Shown: positions 46,938-56,298 of the stretch, piece after piece
Position numbering within the stretch: the stretch's first letter is position 1
How the letters are laid out: each line of letters starts with the position of its first letter
Assembly (NCBI GenBank): GCA_900465685.1
Contig: UEGR01000014.1
Location: 19,924-83,923, forward strand
From: Hyphomicrobiales bacterium
GTDB taxonomy: Bacteria; Pseudomonadota; Alphaproteobacteria; Rhizobiales; Rhizobiaceae
Length of the DNA: 64,000 nt
Direction: 5' to 3'
Position numbers and translations under genes: made by a program
Notes under the pieces: generated by a model
The model's input: the letters and a program-made list of their open reading frames with translations, nothing else
The model's database searches: none
What the model was told of the DNA's origin: nothing

Positions 46938-48002
46938 TCAGGCGGGCAGGGCCACGCCGTATTTTTCTGCCATTTCACCGAATGACTGCCATGTTACTGG
47001 GTCGATGGTGACACCGGTCTGTTCGCGCTCTTCGGCAACGCGCCATTCGCGGTCGCCCGGAGCCATAACGGTGCAGCCTTCGCGCGCTGGTGAGTTGCGC
47101 AATGTTTCGAGATAACGGGTCATGCCTGCGTCGAAGACATCGCGCTCGATAAAGGCTTCCGGCTTGATCGCCAGAACGAAAGCGCCCATGCCGCGCGGCG
47201 TCGCAAAATCCGGGCCGCCCATCGGGGCGATATCGAAGCTGAGCTTCATGCCGGTCAGAACGGCACTGAGAATTTCCGCAACACCGGCAAGCGCTGCGCC
47301 CTTGAAGCCGAACTCGCCGCCCAGCGGCGCAAGCATTTCGACCGCTTCTGCGTCGCGCGTGTCCACACCGTTGAGATCGGAGGCAACGCCCTGCGGCAGC
47401 TCGACGCCGAGGCTGCGATAGAGCATGACGCGGTTATAGGGGATCGAGCTTGTGGCCATATCGAGTAGCCATGGATTTTCGTCGGTGGTCGGCACGCCGA
47501 CCGAAATCGGATTGGTGCCGTGAAACCGCATTGCGCCATCATGAAGGCGCACGAAACTGTCGGAATTGCAGACGGCCACGCCGATCCGGCCCTGCCGCGC
47601 GGCTTCCAGTGCATAGGCACCGGCGGCGGCAAAATGCGAGCTGTTGCGAATGGCGACCGCGCCGATGCCGAACTGATCGGACAGGGCGACGGCACGATCC
47701 ATGGCGGTATAAGCCGCCAGAGCGCCATGGGCATCGTCAGCATCGAGCGTTTCGATAGCGCCGAAGCTGCGGACGGCCTTGAGGTTGGGTGTCTTGTTGA
47801 CGCGACCGCCAACGAGAGCCGTCACATAATGCGCGAGAAGTCGAACGCCGTGGCTGTCTACGCCGTAGCGGGTGCCGTGCATCATGGCGCGCGTTGCCGC
47901 ATCGGCGGTCGCGGCATCTGCTCCACATGCTGAAAAAACCTCACGGCAGAACCGTTCTAGCGATGCGAGCGAGAACGTGGCCTGGTCAACTGCCTGTTGC
48001 AC
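46938..48002 (-). CDS. Ldh2-family (malate/L-lactate/ureidoglycolate-type) dehydrogenase
   Basis: 354 aa from GTG 48002 (MQQAVDQATFS), which follows GGAGGTG by eight bases; the frame continues to 48065 but that part overlaps an operator-like palindrome. The NAD(P)-dependent oxidoreductase family acts on 2-hydroxy acids. Recognised segments are GVDSHGVRLLAHYV, AIRNSSHFAAAGAYA and TSSIPYNRV. The first gene of a dehydrogenase-MFS operon; the substrate is not evident. The adjacent divergent GntR gene is its likely regulator. Confidence 0.82.
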   Translation of the reverse strand: MQQAVDQATFSLASLERFCREVFSACGADAATADAATRAMMHGTRYGVDSHGVRLLAHYVTALVGGRVNKTPNLKAVRSFGAIETLDADDAHGALAAYTAMDRAVALSDQFGIGAVAIRNSSHFAAAGAYALEAARQGRIGVAVCNSDSFVRLHDGAMRFHGTNPISVGVPTTDENPWLLDMATSSIPYNRVMLYRSLGVELPQGVASDLNGVDTRDAEAVEMLAPLGGEFGFKGAALAGVAEILSAVLTGMKLSFDIAPMGGPDFATPRGMGAFVLAIKPEAFIERDVFDAGMTRYLETLRNSPAREGCTVMAPGDREWRVAEEREQTGVTIDPVTWQSFGEMAEKYGVALPA

Positions 48003-48025
48003 TATGAAACACCTCCAGCCATAAT

Positions 48026-48045
48026 GTATTGTGCATGCACTATAC
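48026..48045. promoter_or_regulatory. candidate GntR operator
   Basis: GTATTGTGCATGCACTATAC: a 20-bp palindrome with a single mismatched pair and a perfect 10-bp core GTGCATGCAC. It sits 24 bp upstream of the dehydrogenase start, between it and the divergent GntR gene at 48314. I found no second copy nearby. Confidence 0.6.
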
Positions 48046-48313
48046 GAATTAATGGGGAGACGCAATCCGGGATGTATTAGCGGGCAGCGCTGGTAGGGAG
48101 GATTGGAAGAATTGGGGCCTTTTAGAGCATCCCTTCACCGTTCACGTAGATGAACCATCAATCCATAAACCATACTGGACTCAATGGGTTGCATATGAGC
48201 TTATCCGTCCCGACATAGGCGGGAGCATGCCTGTGGGTATCTGGGGGATATCGCGGGGCTGGCCGGACAAAATAACAAAAAGCCGGACGCATTCAGGGGA
48301 GGAAATCGACATT
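48046..48313. other. spacer upstream of the dual-HTH regulator
   Basis: 268 bp without a gene. It contains three AACCAT-like elements at about 48149-48174 and the regulator's ribosome-binding site GGGGAGGAAA near 48297. No terminator or clear promoter was identified. 48124-48131 (AGAGCATC) resembles the start of the intergenic repeat family but is not followed by the rest of it. Confidence 0.35.
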
Positions 48314-49300
48314 ATGCGGAACATCGCACCCAAACTTTATCAGCGCGCACGTGACAGTCTGGCGGCTGATATTGCCAATGGCGCCATCCCGGCGACCAGG
48401 CGACTGACGGAAAGCTGGGTCGCGGAACTGTTCGGCATCAGCCGGGCACCAGCGCGCCAAGCCTTGGCGGAACTGGAACAGCGCGGTCTCATTCGCAAGG
48501 CGGATGGGCGCGGCTATGCGATTGCCGAGGAAGCGGCGAGAAACGGGCCTGGCCGTTCAAACGGTGACCCCCTCGTCAGGCAGAGCAAGGACAGCCGCAT
48601 GCAATTCATGCCCAGCTGGCAGCTCATCTATACCGAAATCGAAAGCGAGATTTTCGCCCGCACATCGCTGGACGGTTGGCGCGTCAACGAGCTGGCCTTG
48701 GCAAAGCACTATGGTGTCAGCCGCACGGTGGCGCATGACGTCATGGCCCGGTTGCAGCAGCGCGGCGTTATCCAGAAGGATGCGCGTGGCCGCTGGTTGG
48801 CACCGGCGCTGACTGACAAGCACATCCACGACCTGTTCGAGTTGCGATGGGTGCTAGAGCCGCTCGCGCTTGAAAAGGCTCTGCCGCGTTTGCCCGAGGG
48901 ACTTCTGGAAAGGGTCCGCCGGAATCTGGATGAAGCGGTCGCCTCTCCATTGGTCGCGGGCGAAACGCTGGATCGGCTGGAACAGGAACTGCATGTCGAG
49001 CTGCTTGGCCATTGCGACAGCGCCTCCCTGCTGGAGGCGGTGCGTCTGCCGCAGACCCTGCTCGTCGCGCACCATTTCCTGTATCAGTGGACGTCAGGAC
49101 TTTTCGCGTCAGAACCATTTCTGCCGGAGCATGTTGAAATCGTCTCGTGTCTTCAGACCAACAATCTGGCCGGGGCACAGCGCGCGCTCGTGCATCATCT
49201 GCAAATCTCGCACGAACGCGCTATGCTGCGCATCAATACGCTGGCCAGCACAATCCGGCCGCGTGAACTGCCTTATCTCGAACGGCAGTCAGGGTGCTGA
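48314..49300 (+). CDS. GntR-family regulator with two tandem winged-helix domains and an FCD domain
   Basis: 328 aa from ATG 48314 (MRNIAPKLYQ), after GGGGAGGAAA. The first winged helix is residues 1-75 (LTESWVAELFGISRAPARQA then LIRKADGRGYAI), the second about 97-170 (VNELALAKHYGVSRTVAHDV then VIQKDARGRWLAP), then an all-helical FCD ligand-binding domain (about 175-315). Ordinary FadR-type GntR proteins have one winged helix and are about 230 aa. It probably regulates the divergent dehydrogenase-MFS operon through the palindrome at 48026. Convergent with the cyclase gene, one base between stops. Confidence 0.85.
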   Translation: MRNIAPKLYQRARDSLAADIANGAIPATRRLTESWVAELFGISRAPARQALAELEQRGLIRKADGRGYAIAEEAARNGPGRSNGDPLVRQSKDSRMQFMPSWQLIYTEIESEIFARTSLDGWRVNELALAKHYGVSRTVAHDVMARLQQRGVIQKDARGRWLAPALTDKHIHDLFELRWVLEPLALEKALPRLPEGLLERVRRNLDEAVASPLVAGETLDRLEQELHVELLGHCDSASLLEAVRLPQTLLVAHHFLYQWTSGLFASEPFLPEHVEIVSCLQTNNLAGAQRALVHHLQISHERAMLRINTLASTIRPRELPYLERQSGC

Positions 49301-49301
49301 T

Positions 49302-50090
49302 TTAGCCCTGAACCAGCGCCAGCGCCCGCACTGGCGATCCCGTACCAGCGACGAACTTCAACGGTGCGGCGATCAGGATCGCGCCTTTTGCCGGAAGCTG
49401 GTCGAGATTGCTCAGGCTTGCGAGGCCGTAGCGATTGGCTTCGTGCAGCAGATGATGGGCCGGGAAGGGCGGGGTCATGCCGCCTGCCGAACCGGCATCG
49501 GTGCCGATGGTTTCCTGACCCCAGCCGATGATCCCCTTGGACAGGAGGTAGCGGATCGCTTCCGCCGTTGGTCCGGGCGAATGCGGACCATTCTCGTCGG
49601 CATTCAGGAATGTTTCGGTCGAGCCATTGCGCTTGTACCAGTCGGTGCGCAGGATCACCCACGAGCCAGCTTCAATCTCGCCGTGCTCAGCTTCCCATTG
49701 CTGGATGCTTTCCATCGTGAGGAGATAATCCGGGTTGGCGGCTGCTTCCGAAGAGCGGTCGATCACATTGACCGGCGCAACGAAATTCTGCGGCGGGATG
49801 GTGTCGGTCGTGTTGTTGGAATGATCCTTGCCCGTGACCCAATGGCTCGGCGCGTCGAAATGGGTTCCCGTATGTTCACCCAGCTCGATCCAGTTCCAGG
49901 CCCAGAACGGACCGTCCTGATTATATTTGCTGATCTCGTGGATCTTCACATTCGGGGTGTTCTTGCCGAATTGCGGCGGAAGATAAAGCACCGGCGTGTC
50001 GGGTCCGAGCGGCGCGGTAATATCCACGACCTTGATCGATTGTGACACCAATGCGGATGCGAGACCGGTGAGAACGGATGTCTCTTTCAT
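49302..50090 (-). CDS. cyclase-family (kynurenine formamidase-like) metal hydrolase
   Basis: 262 aa. The family motif HTGTHFDAPSHW (about residues 74-85) provides the metal ligands; VVDITAPLGPDTPV is the usual N-terminal strand. Members hydrolyse amide or ester bonds, for example N-formylkynurenine or isatin. Formamidase activity would yield anthranilate precursors and fit the aromatic cluster next door, but the gene is 400 bp from it and closer to the GntR gene, so the role is open. Confidence 0.82.
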   Translation of the reverse strand: MKETSVLTGLASALVSQSIKVVDITAPLGPDTPVLYLPPQFGKNTPNVKIHEISKYNQDGPFWAWNWIELGEHTGTHFDAPSHWVTGKDHSNNTTDTIPPQNFVAPVNVIDRSSEAAANPDYLLTMESIQQWEAEHGEIEAGSWVILRTDWYKRNGSTETFLNADENGPHSPGPTAEAIRYLLSKGIIGWGQETIGTDAGSAGGMTPPFPAHHLLHEANRYGLASLSNLDQLPAKGAILIAAPLKFVAGTGSPVRALALVQG

Positions 50091-50499
50091 AGTTTCCCTC
50101 GTCTTTACCGCGCTCGACCCAGTGTGGGCGGAACTGCGGATTTGTGTAATGGCTTCTGTGAGCCTTGAGAGGAAAGCTATGCAATATCATATGACTTTGC
50201 AAGTAATTAAGCGGTCCGAAACGACTTTCCGTACAGGCTTATCGAGCCTGTAATCTCGCTTACTCGGACATTTTCTTGAATGCAGAAATCGCGGCTAGAA
50301 CGAGAAATATATGCATTTAGAAATAAAATGCCGCTTGTGCTGCATTTCGTGCGGATGAAGGACAGTTTCCCTGTCCTCAATCGGCTGTCAGGTCAATTAT
50401 TTAAGGCTTGAAATATTTTTCGGCAAACGCGAATCTTAAAGCACGGTGTGGCTCGATTCCTGAGCCTGACCAGCGTGCGGTTGAACAAAGGAAATTGGC
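50091..50499. other. intergenic region between cyclase and MarR genes
   Basis: 409 bp without a gene. It contains a perfect 8-bp inverted repeat TACAGGCT (50232-50239) / AGCCTGTA (50245-50252), a 6-bp stem GGACAG/CTGTCC at 50360-50376, the MarR-like site at 50396 and the MarR ribosome-binding site AAGGAA before 50500. Confidence 0.5.
50396..50416. promoter_or_regulatory. candidate MarR operator, site 1
   Basis: ATTATTTAAGGCTTGAAATA followed by T, an imperfect inverted repeat about 84 bp upstream of the MarR gene. It is identical at 18 of 21 positions with 58681-58701, in the promoter region of the aromatic operon. Confidence 0.6.
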
Positions 50500-50997
50500 G
50501 TGTCGGTGGATTTCGAGATCATAGTCAGCGAGGATCATGAAAGCGAAAAGCCGGAATTGCGCCTCTGGCTGCGCATGTTGTCCACGACCAAGCTGATCTC
50601 GCAGGAAATCAGGCGGCGTCTGCGCAACGAATTCGGCGCAACACTCCCACAATTCGATTTGCTGGCGCAGCTTTATCGCGAACCGGAGGGTTTGCGGCTG
50701 GGGGAATTGTCACGCCGCACGATGGTGACCAATGGCAATGTCACCGGGCTGGTGGAGCGACTGGAGACCGAAGGTCTGGTCAAGCGCGAAACGCCGGGTG
50801 CTGATCGCCGCGTCACGGTTGCCCGTCTCACGGATCAGGGTATTTCGGTTTTCAGCCAGATGGCCAGCGCCCATGAAGGCTGGTTGCGGGAAATGATGGC
50901 CGACGTCGATCACGATGTCATCCAGATCTTGCTGGCCGATCTCGATCCGCTGAAGAAGTCGGTGCGAAACCATCTTTCCGGAGCGGAAGACGAGTAA
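50500..50997 (+). CDS. MarR-family regulator, likely controls the CoA-aromatic cluster
   Basis: 165 aa from GTG 50500, after AAGGAA. The winged helix includes LRLGELSRRTMVTNGNVTGL and the wing ETPGADRRVTVARLTDQG. It is convergent with the six-gene aromatic operon (24 bp between stops). Its upstream site (50396) nearly matches one in the operon's divergent promoter (58681), so it probably represses itself and the operon. MarR regulators of aromatic degradation commonly respond to the aromatic CoA thioester; by inference this one does too. Confidence 0.85.
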   Translation: MSVDFEIIVSEDHESEKPELRLWLRMLSTTKLISQEIRRRLRNEFGATLPQFDLLAQLYREPEGLRLGELSRRTMVTNGNVTGLVERLETEGLVKRETPGADRRVTVARLTDQGISVFSQMASAHEGWLREMMADVDHDVIQILLADLDPLKKSVRNHLSGAEDE

Positions 50998-51020
50998 GCC
51001 GCCTTCCGCCTGCCGGTTTG

Positions 51021-53006
51021 TTACTTCGCCTGATCGCCTGTTGCGAACATTGTTGCAAACAGGGGGCCGCCCTTGATCGAGGGAAAGCCGTAGCCATTGA
51101 CCAGAACAAGGTCAATGTCGTCGGAATGGCGCGCGATGCCTTCTTCAAGCAGCGCTTTTCCTTCATTCGCCATGGCGGCGAGCAGGCGTTTCATGATCGC
51201 TTCATCGCTGAAACGGCAAGGGACAATGGCGTTGCGTGCGCGGTAATCGTCGATCAGCGCGTGAACGTCCGGGTCGCTGGCGCGAACACCGTCCGCATAG
51301 CGATACCAGCCGAGACCGGCCTTGCGCCCGAAACGACCGGCTTCGCATAATTTGTCGGCAACATCGAAATAGGGCAGGTTGGGATCGCGGCTTGCCGCTG
51401 CTCTCTTGCGCCGCGCCCAGGCAATTTCCAGCCCGGCCATGTCGTAAACAGCGAAGAGTCCCATCGGAAAGCCATAGGCTTCCATGGCGCGGTCGATATC
51501 TTCGGGATAAGCGCCTTCGGCCAATATTTTCTCGGCCTCTGTACGATAGGCTGAAAACATCCGGTTGCCGATAAAGCCTTCGCAGACGCCGGTAACGATG
51601 GGCAGCTTCTTGATCTTGCGGGCGAAGGCGATGCCGGTTGCCAGCGTCTCGTCGGAGGTCTCCGCGCAGCGCACCACTTCCAGAAGCCGCATGATATTGG
51701 CTGGCGAGAAGAAATGCAGACCCAGCACCCGGTCGGCGCGGCTTGTCACGGCAGCCAGTTCATCCGAATTGAGATAGCTTGTATTGGTCGCGAGAATGGT
51801 TGTGGCAGGCAGCAACGCATCAAGCTCGCGGAACAGCGACGCCTTCACAGTGAAATCATCGAACACGGCCTCGATGACGAGATCGGCATCCGCCAGTGCA
51901 GCCATATTGGCACTGACAGTGAGCTTTGCACGTTGCGCGTCTGCGGCTTCGGTGGAAAGCCTGCCCGTATCGACGGCCTTCTGGATCATGTCGCTGATCC
52001 GCGCATGGCCCTTGGCGGCTGCTTCCGCAGTCGTTTCATAGCCGATGACCTTATAGCCAGCAGCAAGACAGGCGACGGCGATGCCCGACCCCATCAGGCC
52101 GGTCCCGGCAATGCCGATGGTGGAAAGCGCCCGAGGCTTCGCCTCAATACCTTCCACTTTTCCAGCGGCGCGTTCGGCGAAAAACAGATGCCGCAAGGCG
52201 GCCGCTTCCGCGCTGTCGCGCAGGCGAATGAAGGTTGTCCGTTCTTCGGCCAGACCTTCGGCAATCGCGGTTGTTGTCGAGAGTTGGACCAGCCGCGCCG
52301 CTTCACCGGGAGCGGTCGCGCCGCGCGCCTTTTTCAGGATTTTGGCCTTGGCCTGTTCAAAGGCGCTAGCATCGGGCGCGGTAATGGGCAGATCGCCGGT
52401 CCGGCGGAACGGCTTGCCGACCAGCGCATTGGCGAGCGCGATAGCGTCGGCCACGAGATCGCCGACCGATATCTGGTCGATGAGGCCCAATTGCAGCGCT
52501 TCATCCGGGGCAATCTGGCGTCCGGTGGCGATCATTTCGAGTGCTGCGAGCGGCCCGATTAGTCGGGGCAGGCGCTGCGTGCCGCCAGCGCCGGGCACGA
52601 TCCCAAGCTTGACTTCCGGCAAGGCGAAGGAGGCGCTGGTCGATGCGACACGGGCATGCGCCGCAAGCGCAACTTCAAGCCCGCCGCCCAAAGCGGGGCC
52701 GTTGATCGCGGCCACCACCGGTTTGTCGGCGCTTTCGATGATCGTGATAACATCCGGCAATGTCGGTTCGACCGGCGGTTTGCCGAATTCGCGAATGTCC
52801 GCCCCGCCGATGAAGATCTTGCCTGCGCCGCTCAGCACGGTCGCGCGGATCGCTGCTTCGGCAGAAGCATGGCGAATGGCTGCGGCAAAGCCTTTGCGCA
52901 CATCAGCGGATGTGGCGTTGACCGGCGGGTTGTTGACCGTGACGACAAGAATGCCGTCAACAACCGTGCCTGTCACAGCGGGGGAGAATTCGCCTCTATC
53001 GGCCAT
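51021..53006 (-). CDS. enoyl-CoA hydratase / 3-hydroxyacyl-CoA dehydrogenase fusion
   Basis: 661 aa from ATG 53006. N-terminal crotonase domain (about 1-185; oxyanion segments GAGKIFIGGADIREF and GPALGGGLEVALAA). The NAD-binding domain starts near 285 (GIAGTGLMGSGIAVAC), with the catalytic histidine in LGLHFFSPANIM, and the C-terminal dehydrogenase part is duplicated, as in FadJ-type enzymes. It lies 7 nt after the RidA-like gene at the end of the operon. In a ring-opening CoA pathway it would handle the later beta-oxidation steps. Confidence 0.85.
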   Translation of the reverse strand: MADRGEFSPAVTGTVVDGILVVTVNNPPVNATSADVRKGFAAAIRHASAEAAIRATVLSGAGKIFIGGADIREFGKPPVEPTLPDVITIIESADKPVVAAINGPALGGGLEVALAAHARVASTSASFALPEVKLGIVPGAGGTQRLPRLIGPLAALEMIATGRQIAPDEALQLGLIDQISVGDLVADAIALANALVGKPFRRTGDLPITAPDASAFEQAKAKILKKARGATAPGEAARLVQLSTTTAIAEGLAEERTTFIRLRDSAEAAALRHLFFAERAAGKVEGIEAKPRALSTIGIAGTGLMGSGIAVACLAAGYKVIGYETTAEAAAKGHARISDMIQKAVDTGRLSTEAADAQRAKLTVSANMAALADADLVIEAVFDDFTVKASLFRELDALLPATTILATNTSYLNSDELAAVTSRADRVLGLHFFSPANIMRLLEVVRCAETSDETLATGIAFARKIKKLPIVTGVCEGFIGNRMFSAYRTEAEKILAEGAYPEDIDRAMEAYGFPMGLFAVYDMAGLEIAWARRKRAAASRDPNLPYFDVADKLCEAGRFGRKAGLGWYRYADGVRASDPDVHALIDDYRARNAIVPCRFSDEAIMKRLLAAMANEGKALLEEGIARHSDDIDLVLVNGYGFPSIKGGPLFATMFATGDQAK

Positions 53007-53013
53007 GGTTGCC

Positions 53014-53409
53014 TCAGTCCGGTATAACGGCAAAAGCCTGTATTTCGATCTTGGCCCGGTCTTCGACCAGCGCGACAACCTGCACTGCCGCCATTGCGGG
53101 GAAGTGCTTGCCGATCACATCGCGATAGGCGCGGCCGATGCCTTTCAGATTGGCGGTATATTCAACCTTGTCGGTGAAATACCAGGTCATGGAGGCGATA
53201 TGTTCCGGCCTGCCGCCAGCTTCCGCCAGAATGGCGACAATGTTCTTCAATGTCTGCTCGGTCTGCTCGACGAAATCGTCGGTCTCGAACTGTTGCTGTT
53301 CGTTCCAGCCGATCTGGCCGCCGATATAGACGGTGCGCCCGCGGGCTTCAACGCCGTTGGCATATCCGATGGGGCGGGCCCAGCCTTGCGGCTGAAGGGT
53401 CTTATGCAT
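53014..53409 (-). CDS. RidA/YjgF-like protein lacking the deaminase arginine
   Basis: 131 aa. Rid-fold (YIGGQIGWN, DFVEQTEQTLKNIVAILAEA, MTWYFTDK, KIEIQAFAV). In canonical RidA an arginine in the P-A-R-(S/T) segment is essential for 2-iminoacid hydrolysis; here the segment is FPAMAAV with Met at position 106. So it belongs to a non-canonical Rid subgroup and may bind or convert another enamine or carbonyl intermediate. It sits inside the operon, 35 nt after the dehydrogenase gene and 7 nt before the fusion gene. Confidence 0.8.
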   Translation of the reverse strand: MHKTLQPQGWARPIGYANGVEARGRTVYIGGQIGWNEQQQFETDDFVEQTEQTLKNIVAILAEAGGRPEHIASMTWYFTDKVEYTANLKGIGRAYRDVIGKHFPAMAAVQVVALVEDRAKIEIQAFAVIPD

Positions 53410-53444
53410 GTTGTATCTCCAGAAAATGCGCGCGGTGGCGGGCT

Positions 53445-54620
53445 TTAATTTGCCTTCAGTAGTTCGCGCGCGATAATGAGTTTCTGCACTTCCGTTGCGC
53501 CCTCATAGATGCGAAGTGCGCGGATCTCGCGATAAAGCCGCTCGACGATTTCGCCGCTTTTCACACCGCGACCGCCAAACATCTGCACGGCCTTGTCGAT
53601 GGTTTGCTGGGCGTTTTCCGTCGCCACCATCTTGGCCATTGCGGCTTCCTTGGTCGTGTTCAGCTTCTGAACGTCGCGCCGCCATGCTGCGCGATAGGTC
53701 AGAAGCGCAGCGGCATCGATATCGGTCGCCATGTCTCCAAGCGTGGCCTGCGTCAGCTGCAAGTCGGCCAATGCGCCGCCGAACATCGGACGCGACCGTG
53801 CATGGGACAGCGCCTCGCTGGCTGCACGGCGCGCAAAGCCAAGTGCTGCTGCCGCAACCGATGCGCGGAAAATATCGAGCGTGCGCATGGCGATCTTGAA
53901 GCCTTCGCCCGGCGCGCCGAGGCGACGCGAGGCCGGGATGCGGCAATTGTCGAAGCGGATCGTGGCCAGCGGATGCGGCGCGATCACATCGATGCGTTCT
54001 GCAATGGAAAAGCCGGGATCGGTAGCGAAAACCACAAAGGCCGAAATGCCCCGCGTGCCGGGCGCTTCACCCGTGCGGGCAAAGACGGTGTAGACATCGG
54101 CGATGCCGCCATTGGAAATCCAGGTCTTTTCACCGTCGAGCACATAGTCAGCGCCGTCGGCTCTGGCGGCGCAGCTCATCGCGGCCACATCGGACCCCGC
54201 CAGTTTTTCCGAAAGGGCAAAAGCCGAAATCCATTCGCCGCTTGCCACTTTCGGCAGCACGGCCTGCTTGAGTTCGTCCGACGCGGTCAGGCTGATCGCG
54301 CCGGTGCCGAGGCCCTGCATGGCAAAAGCGAAATCGGCCAGACCGTCATGATAGGCCAGTGTCTCGCGGGCAATGCACAGCTTGCGGGAATCGATCCCTT
54401 CGCCGCCCGTCAGGCTGACCGCCGCTTCCAGCAGCCCGGCTTGGCCCAGCGCTTTCACCAAAGCGCGGCAGGCATTGTCAGTATCGCTGTGATCGACATC
54501 GGCCAGCGCCGTGCTCGCTGCAAAGGCATCGAGCTTCGCGGCCCAGTCGGTGTGGTTTTTGTCAAAAAACGGCCAGTCGAGATGCTCCCGCGCGAGCGGT
54601 TTTGCTGCGGAACTATCCAT
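53445..54620 (-). CDS. acyl-CoA dehydrogenase family protein
   Basis: 391 aa from ATG 54620, after GAGGGGAAC. FAD-binding and substrate segments are in place ([37 protein letters not shown]), and the C-terminal catalytic glutamate is in [10 protein letters not shown]. It probably oxidises a CoA-bound intermediate and passes electrons to ETF. The gene starts 2 nt after the hydratase stop, so translation is coupled. Substrate inferred from operon context only. Confidence 0.87.
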   Translation of the reverse strand: MDSSAAKPLAREHLDWPFFDKNHTDWAAKLDAFAASTALADVDHSDTDNACRALVKALGQAGLLEAAVSLTGGEGIDSRKLCIARETLAYHDGLADFAFAMQGLGTGAISLTASDELKQAVLPKVASGEWISAFALSEKLAGSDVAAMSCAARADGADYVLDGEKTWISNGGIADVYTVFARTGEAPGTRGISAFVVFATDPGFSIAERIDVIAPHPLATIRFDNCRIPASRRLGAPGEGFKIAMRTLDIFRASVAAAALGFARRAASEALSHARSRPMFGGALADLQLTQATLGDMATDIDAAALLTYRAAWRRDVQKLNTTKEAAMAKMVATENAQQTIDKAVQMFGGRGVKSGEIVERLYREIRALRIYEGATEVQKLIIARELLKAN

Positions 54621-54622
54621 CG

Positions 54623-55474
54623 TCAGTTCCCCTCGAAAACGGGCTTCTGCTTGGCTGCGAAAGCCTCGAAGGCGCGACGGAAATCCTGCGTCGCCATGCA
54701 AATGGCCTGGGCTTGTGCTTCCGATTCCACCAGCTCTTCAATGCCCATTGCCCATTCCTGATTGAGCATGGTTTTGGTCATGCCATGCGCGAACCATGGG
54801 CCATCGGCGATGTTGCGCGCCAGCGCTTCGGCCTTGCCGAGCAGATCGCCCTGCGGATGCAGCGCATTGAAGAAGCCCCAGCGCTCGCCTTCGTCAGCGC
54901 TCATGAAACGGCCGGTATAAAGCAGTTCCGATGCGCGGCCCTGACCGATCAGTCGCGGGAGAATACCGCAGGCACCCATATCGGCGCCTGCGAGACCGAC
55001 GCGGGTGAAGAGGAAGGCCGTTTTCGCTTCCGGTGTTGCGATGCGCAAATCCGAGGCCATGGCCAGAATAGCGCCTGCGCCTGCGCAAATGCCGTCAACG
55101 GCGGCAATGATCTGCTGCGGGCATTTACGCATGGCCTTGACGACATCGCCAGTCATGCGCGTGAAAGCCAGAAGGTCAGGCATCGCCATCTTGGTCAGCG
55201 GTTCGATGATCTCGAACACATCGCCGCCCGACGAGAAGTTTCCGCCAGCGCCGGTCAGCACGATGGTGCGCACGTCGGAGGCATAGACGAGATTGCGAAA
55301 CAGGTCGCGAAGCTCGGCATAGCTTTCGAATGTCAGCGGATTTTTGCGGTCCGGGCGGTTCAGGGTCAGCGTTGCAACGCGCCCGTCTTCGCTGGTCTGC
55401 CACAGAAAATGCTCGGCCTGATAATCCTTGAAAGGCTTCAGATTACTCGCCATCGAAATTGTGCCGTCGTTCAT
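54623..55474 (-). CDS. enoyl-CoA hydratase/isomerase family protein
   Basis: 283 aa from ATG 55474, whose codon overlaps the SDR stop (ATGA); ATG 55453 is an alternative. Crotonase fold with oxyanion-hole segments [15 protein letters not shown] and [20 protein letters not shown]. The family also includes ring-opening hydrolases and isomerases, so ring hydration or hydrolysis is possible as well as plain enoyl-CoA hydration. Confidence 0.87.
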   Translation of the reverse strand: MNDGTISMASNLKPFKDYQAEHFLWQTSEDGRVATLTLNRPDRKNPLTFESYAELRDLFRNLVYASDVRTIVLTGAGGNFSSGGDVFEIIEPLTKMAMPDLLAFTRMTGDVVKAMRKCPQQIIAAVDGICAGAGAILAMASDLRIATPEAKTAFLFTRVGLAGADMGACGILPRLIGQGRASELLYTGRFMSADEGERWGFFNALHPQGDLLGKAEALARNIADGPWFAHGMTKTMLNQEWAMGIEELVESEAQAQAICMATQDFRRAFEAFAAKQKPVFEGN

Positions 55475-56271
55475 CCTGCCATTACCTCCCCACCGGCGAT
55501 TGCTATCGCCTGTCCAGTTATCGATTGCGCGCCGGGCGATGTGAGCCACAGCACGGTTTCAGCCACTTCCTCCGGCTGTATCAGGCGTCCCTGCGGGTTC
55601 GCCTTGACGAATTCTGCCAGAACATCGTCCTCCGACCGCCCGGTCTTCGCGACAATGGCCTGGATCGAACGAGCGATAATCGGCGTATCGGTAAAGCCCG
55701 GGCACACGGCATTGACCGTCACGCCCTTACGGGCCAGTTCCAGCGCCAGTGCTCTGGTCAACCCGACGACCCCATGCTTTGCAGCGCAATAGGCCGAGAC
55801 ATAGGAATAACCGCTCAGGCCCGCCGTCGACGCGATATTGATGATGCGTCCGCCCTTGCCGCCCGCCTTGATGTCATCAAGGGTCGCCTGCGTCACATTG
55901 AAGACGCCGGTCAGATCGACGTCGAGAACGCGGCTCCACATGTCGAGACTGGTTTTCTCGAAAGGTGCGCTCGGCGCTTCCCCGGCATTATTAACAAGAA
56001 TGCTGACAGGCCCGAATGCGGCGCGCGCGCCGTTCAGGCCGGTCTCAATGGCTTCGCGGTTTGTCACATCGAAACCATCGGCAATGAAGCATCGCTGCCA
56101 GTCCAACAGGGCGGCAGTTGCTTCCAGCGGCTCGCGGCGGCGGCCCGCCAGGGTCACATTCGCCCCGGCGCGCGCTAGACCGACCGCGATAGCGGCGCCG
56201 ATGCCGCTACCGGCACCGGTAACCAGCGCATGTTTGCCGGAAAGGGCAAGGTCAACTGCCGGATCGTTCAT
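55471..56271 (-). CDS. short-chain dehydrogenase/reductase (SDR)
   Basis: 266 aa. NAD(P) motif [16 protein letters not shown] (near 15-30), [11 protein letters not shown], and the catalytic Ser-Tyr-Lys with SAYCAAK. The N-terminal leader [14 protein letters not shown] is short. Placed between the monooxygenase/reductase fusion and the hydratase, it probably reduces or oxidises a hydroxy/keto group of the cyclic CoA intermediate. Start ATG 56271 lies 27 nt after the fusion gene. Confidence 0.87.
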   Translation of the reverse strand: MNDPAVDLALSGKHALVTGAGSGIGAAIAVGLARAGANVTLAGRRREPLEATAALLDWQRCFIADGFDVTNREAIETGLNGARAAFGPVSILVNNAGEAPSAPFEKTSLDMWSRVLDVDLTGVFNVTQATLDDIKAGGKGGRIINIASTAGLSGYSYVSAYCAAKHGVVGLTRALALELARKGVTVNAVCPGFTDTPIIARSIQAIVAKTGRSEDDVLAEFVKANPQGRLIQPEEVAETVLWLTSPGAQSITGQAIAIAGGEVMAG

Positions 56272-56298
56272 CGCAATCTCTCCGTTATCTCACCGGCT

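Noticed and set aside
49302..50090. Cyclase as certain N-formylkynurenine hydrolase of a tryptophan-anthranilate route
   Set aside because: Motif fits many substrates, and no tryptophan dioxygenase or kynureninase is present in the window.
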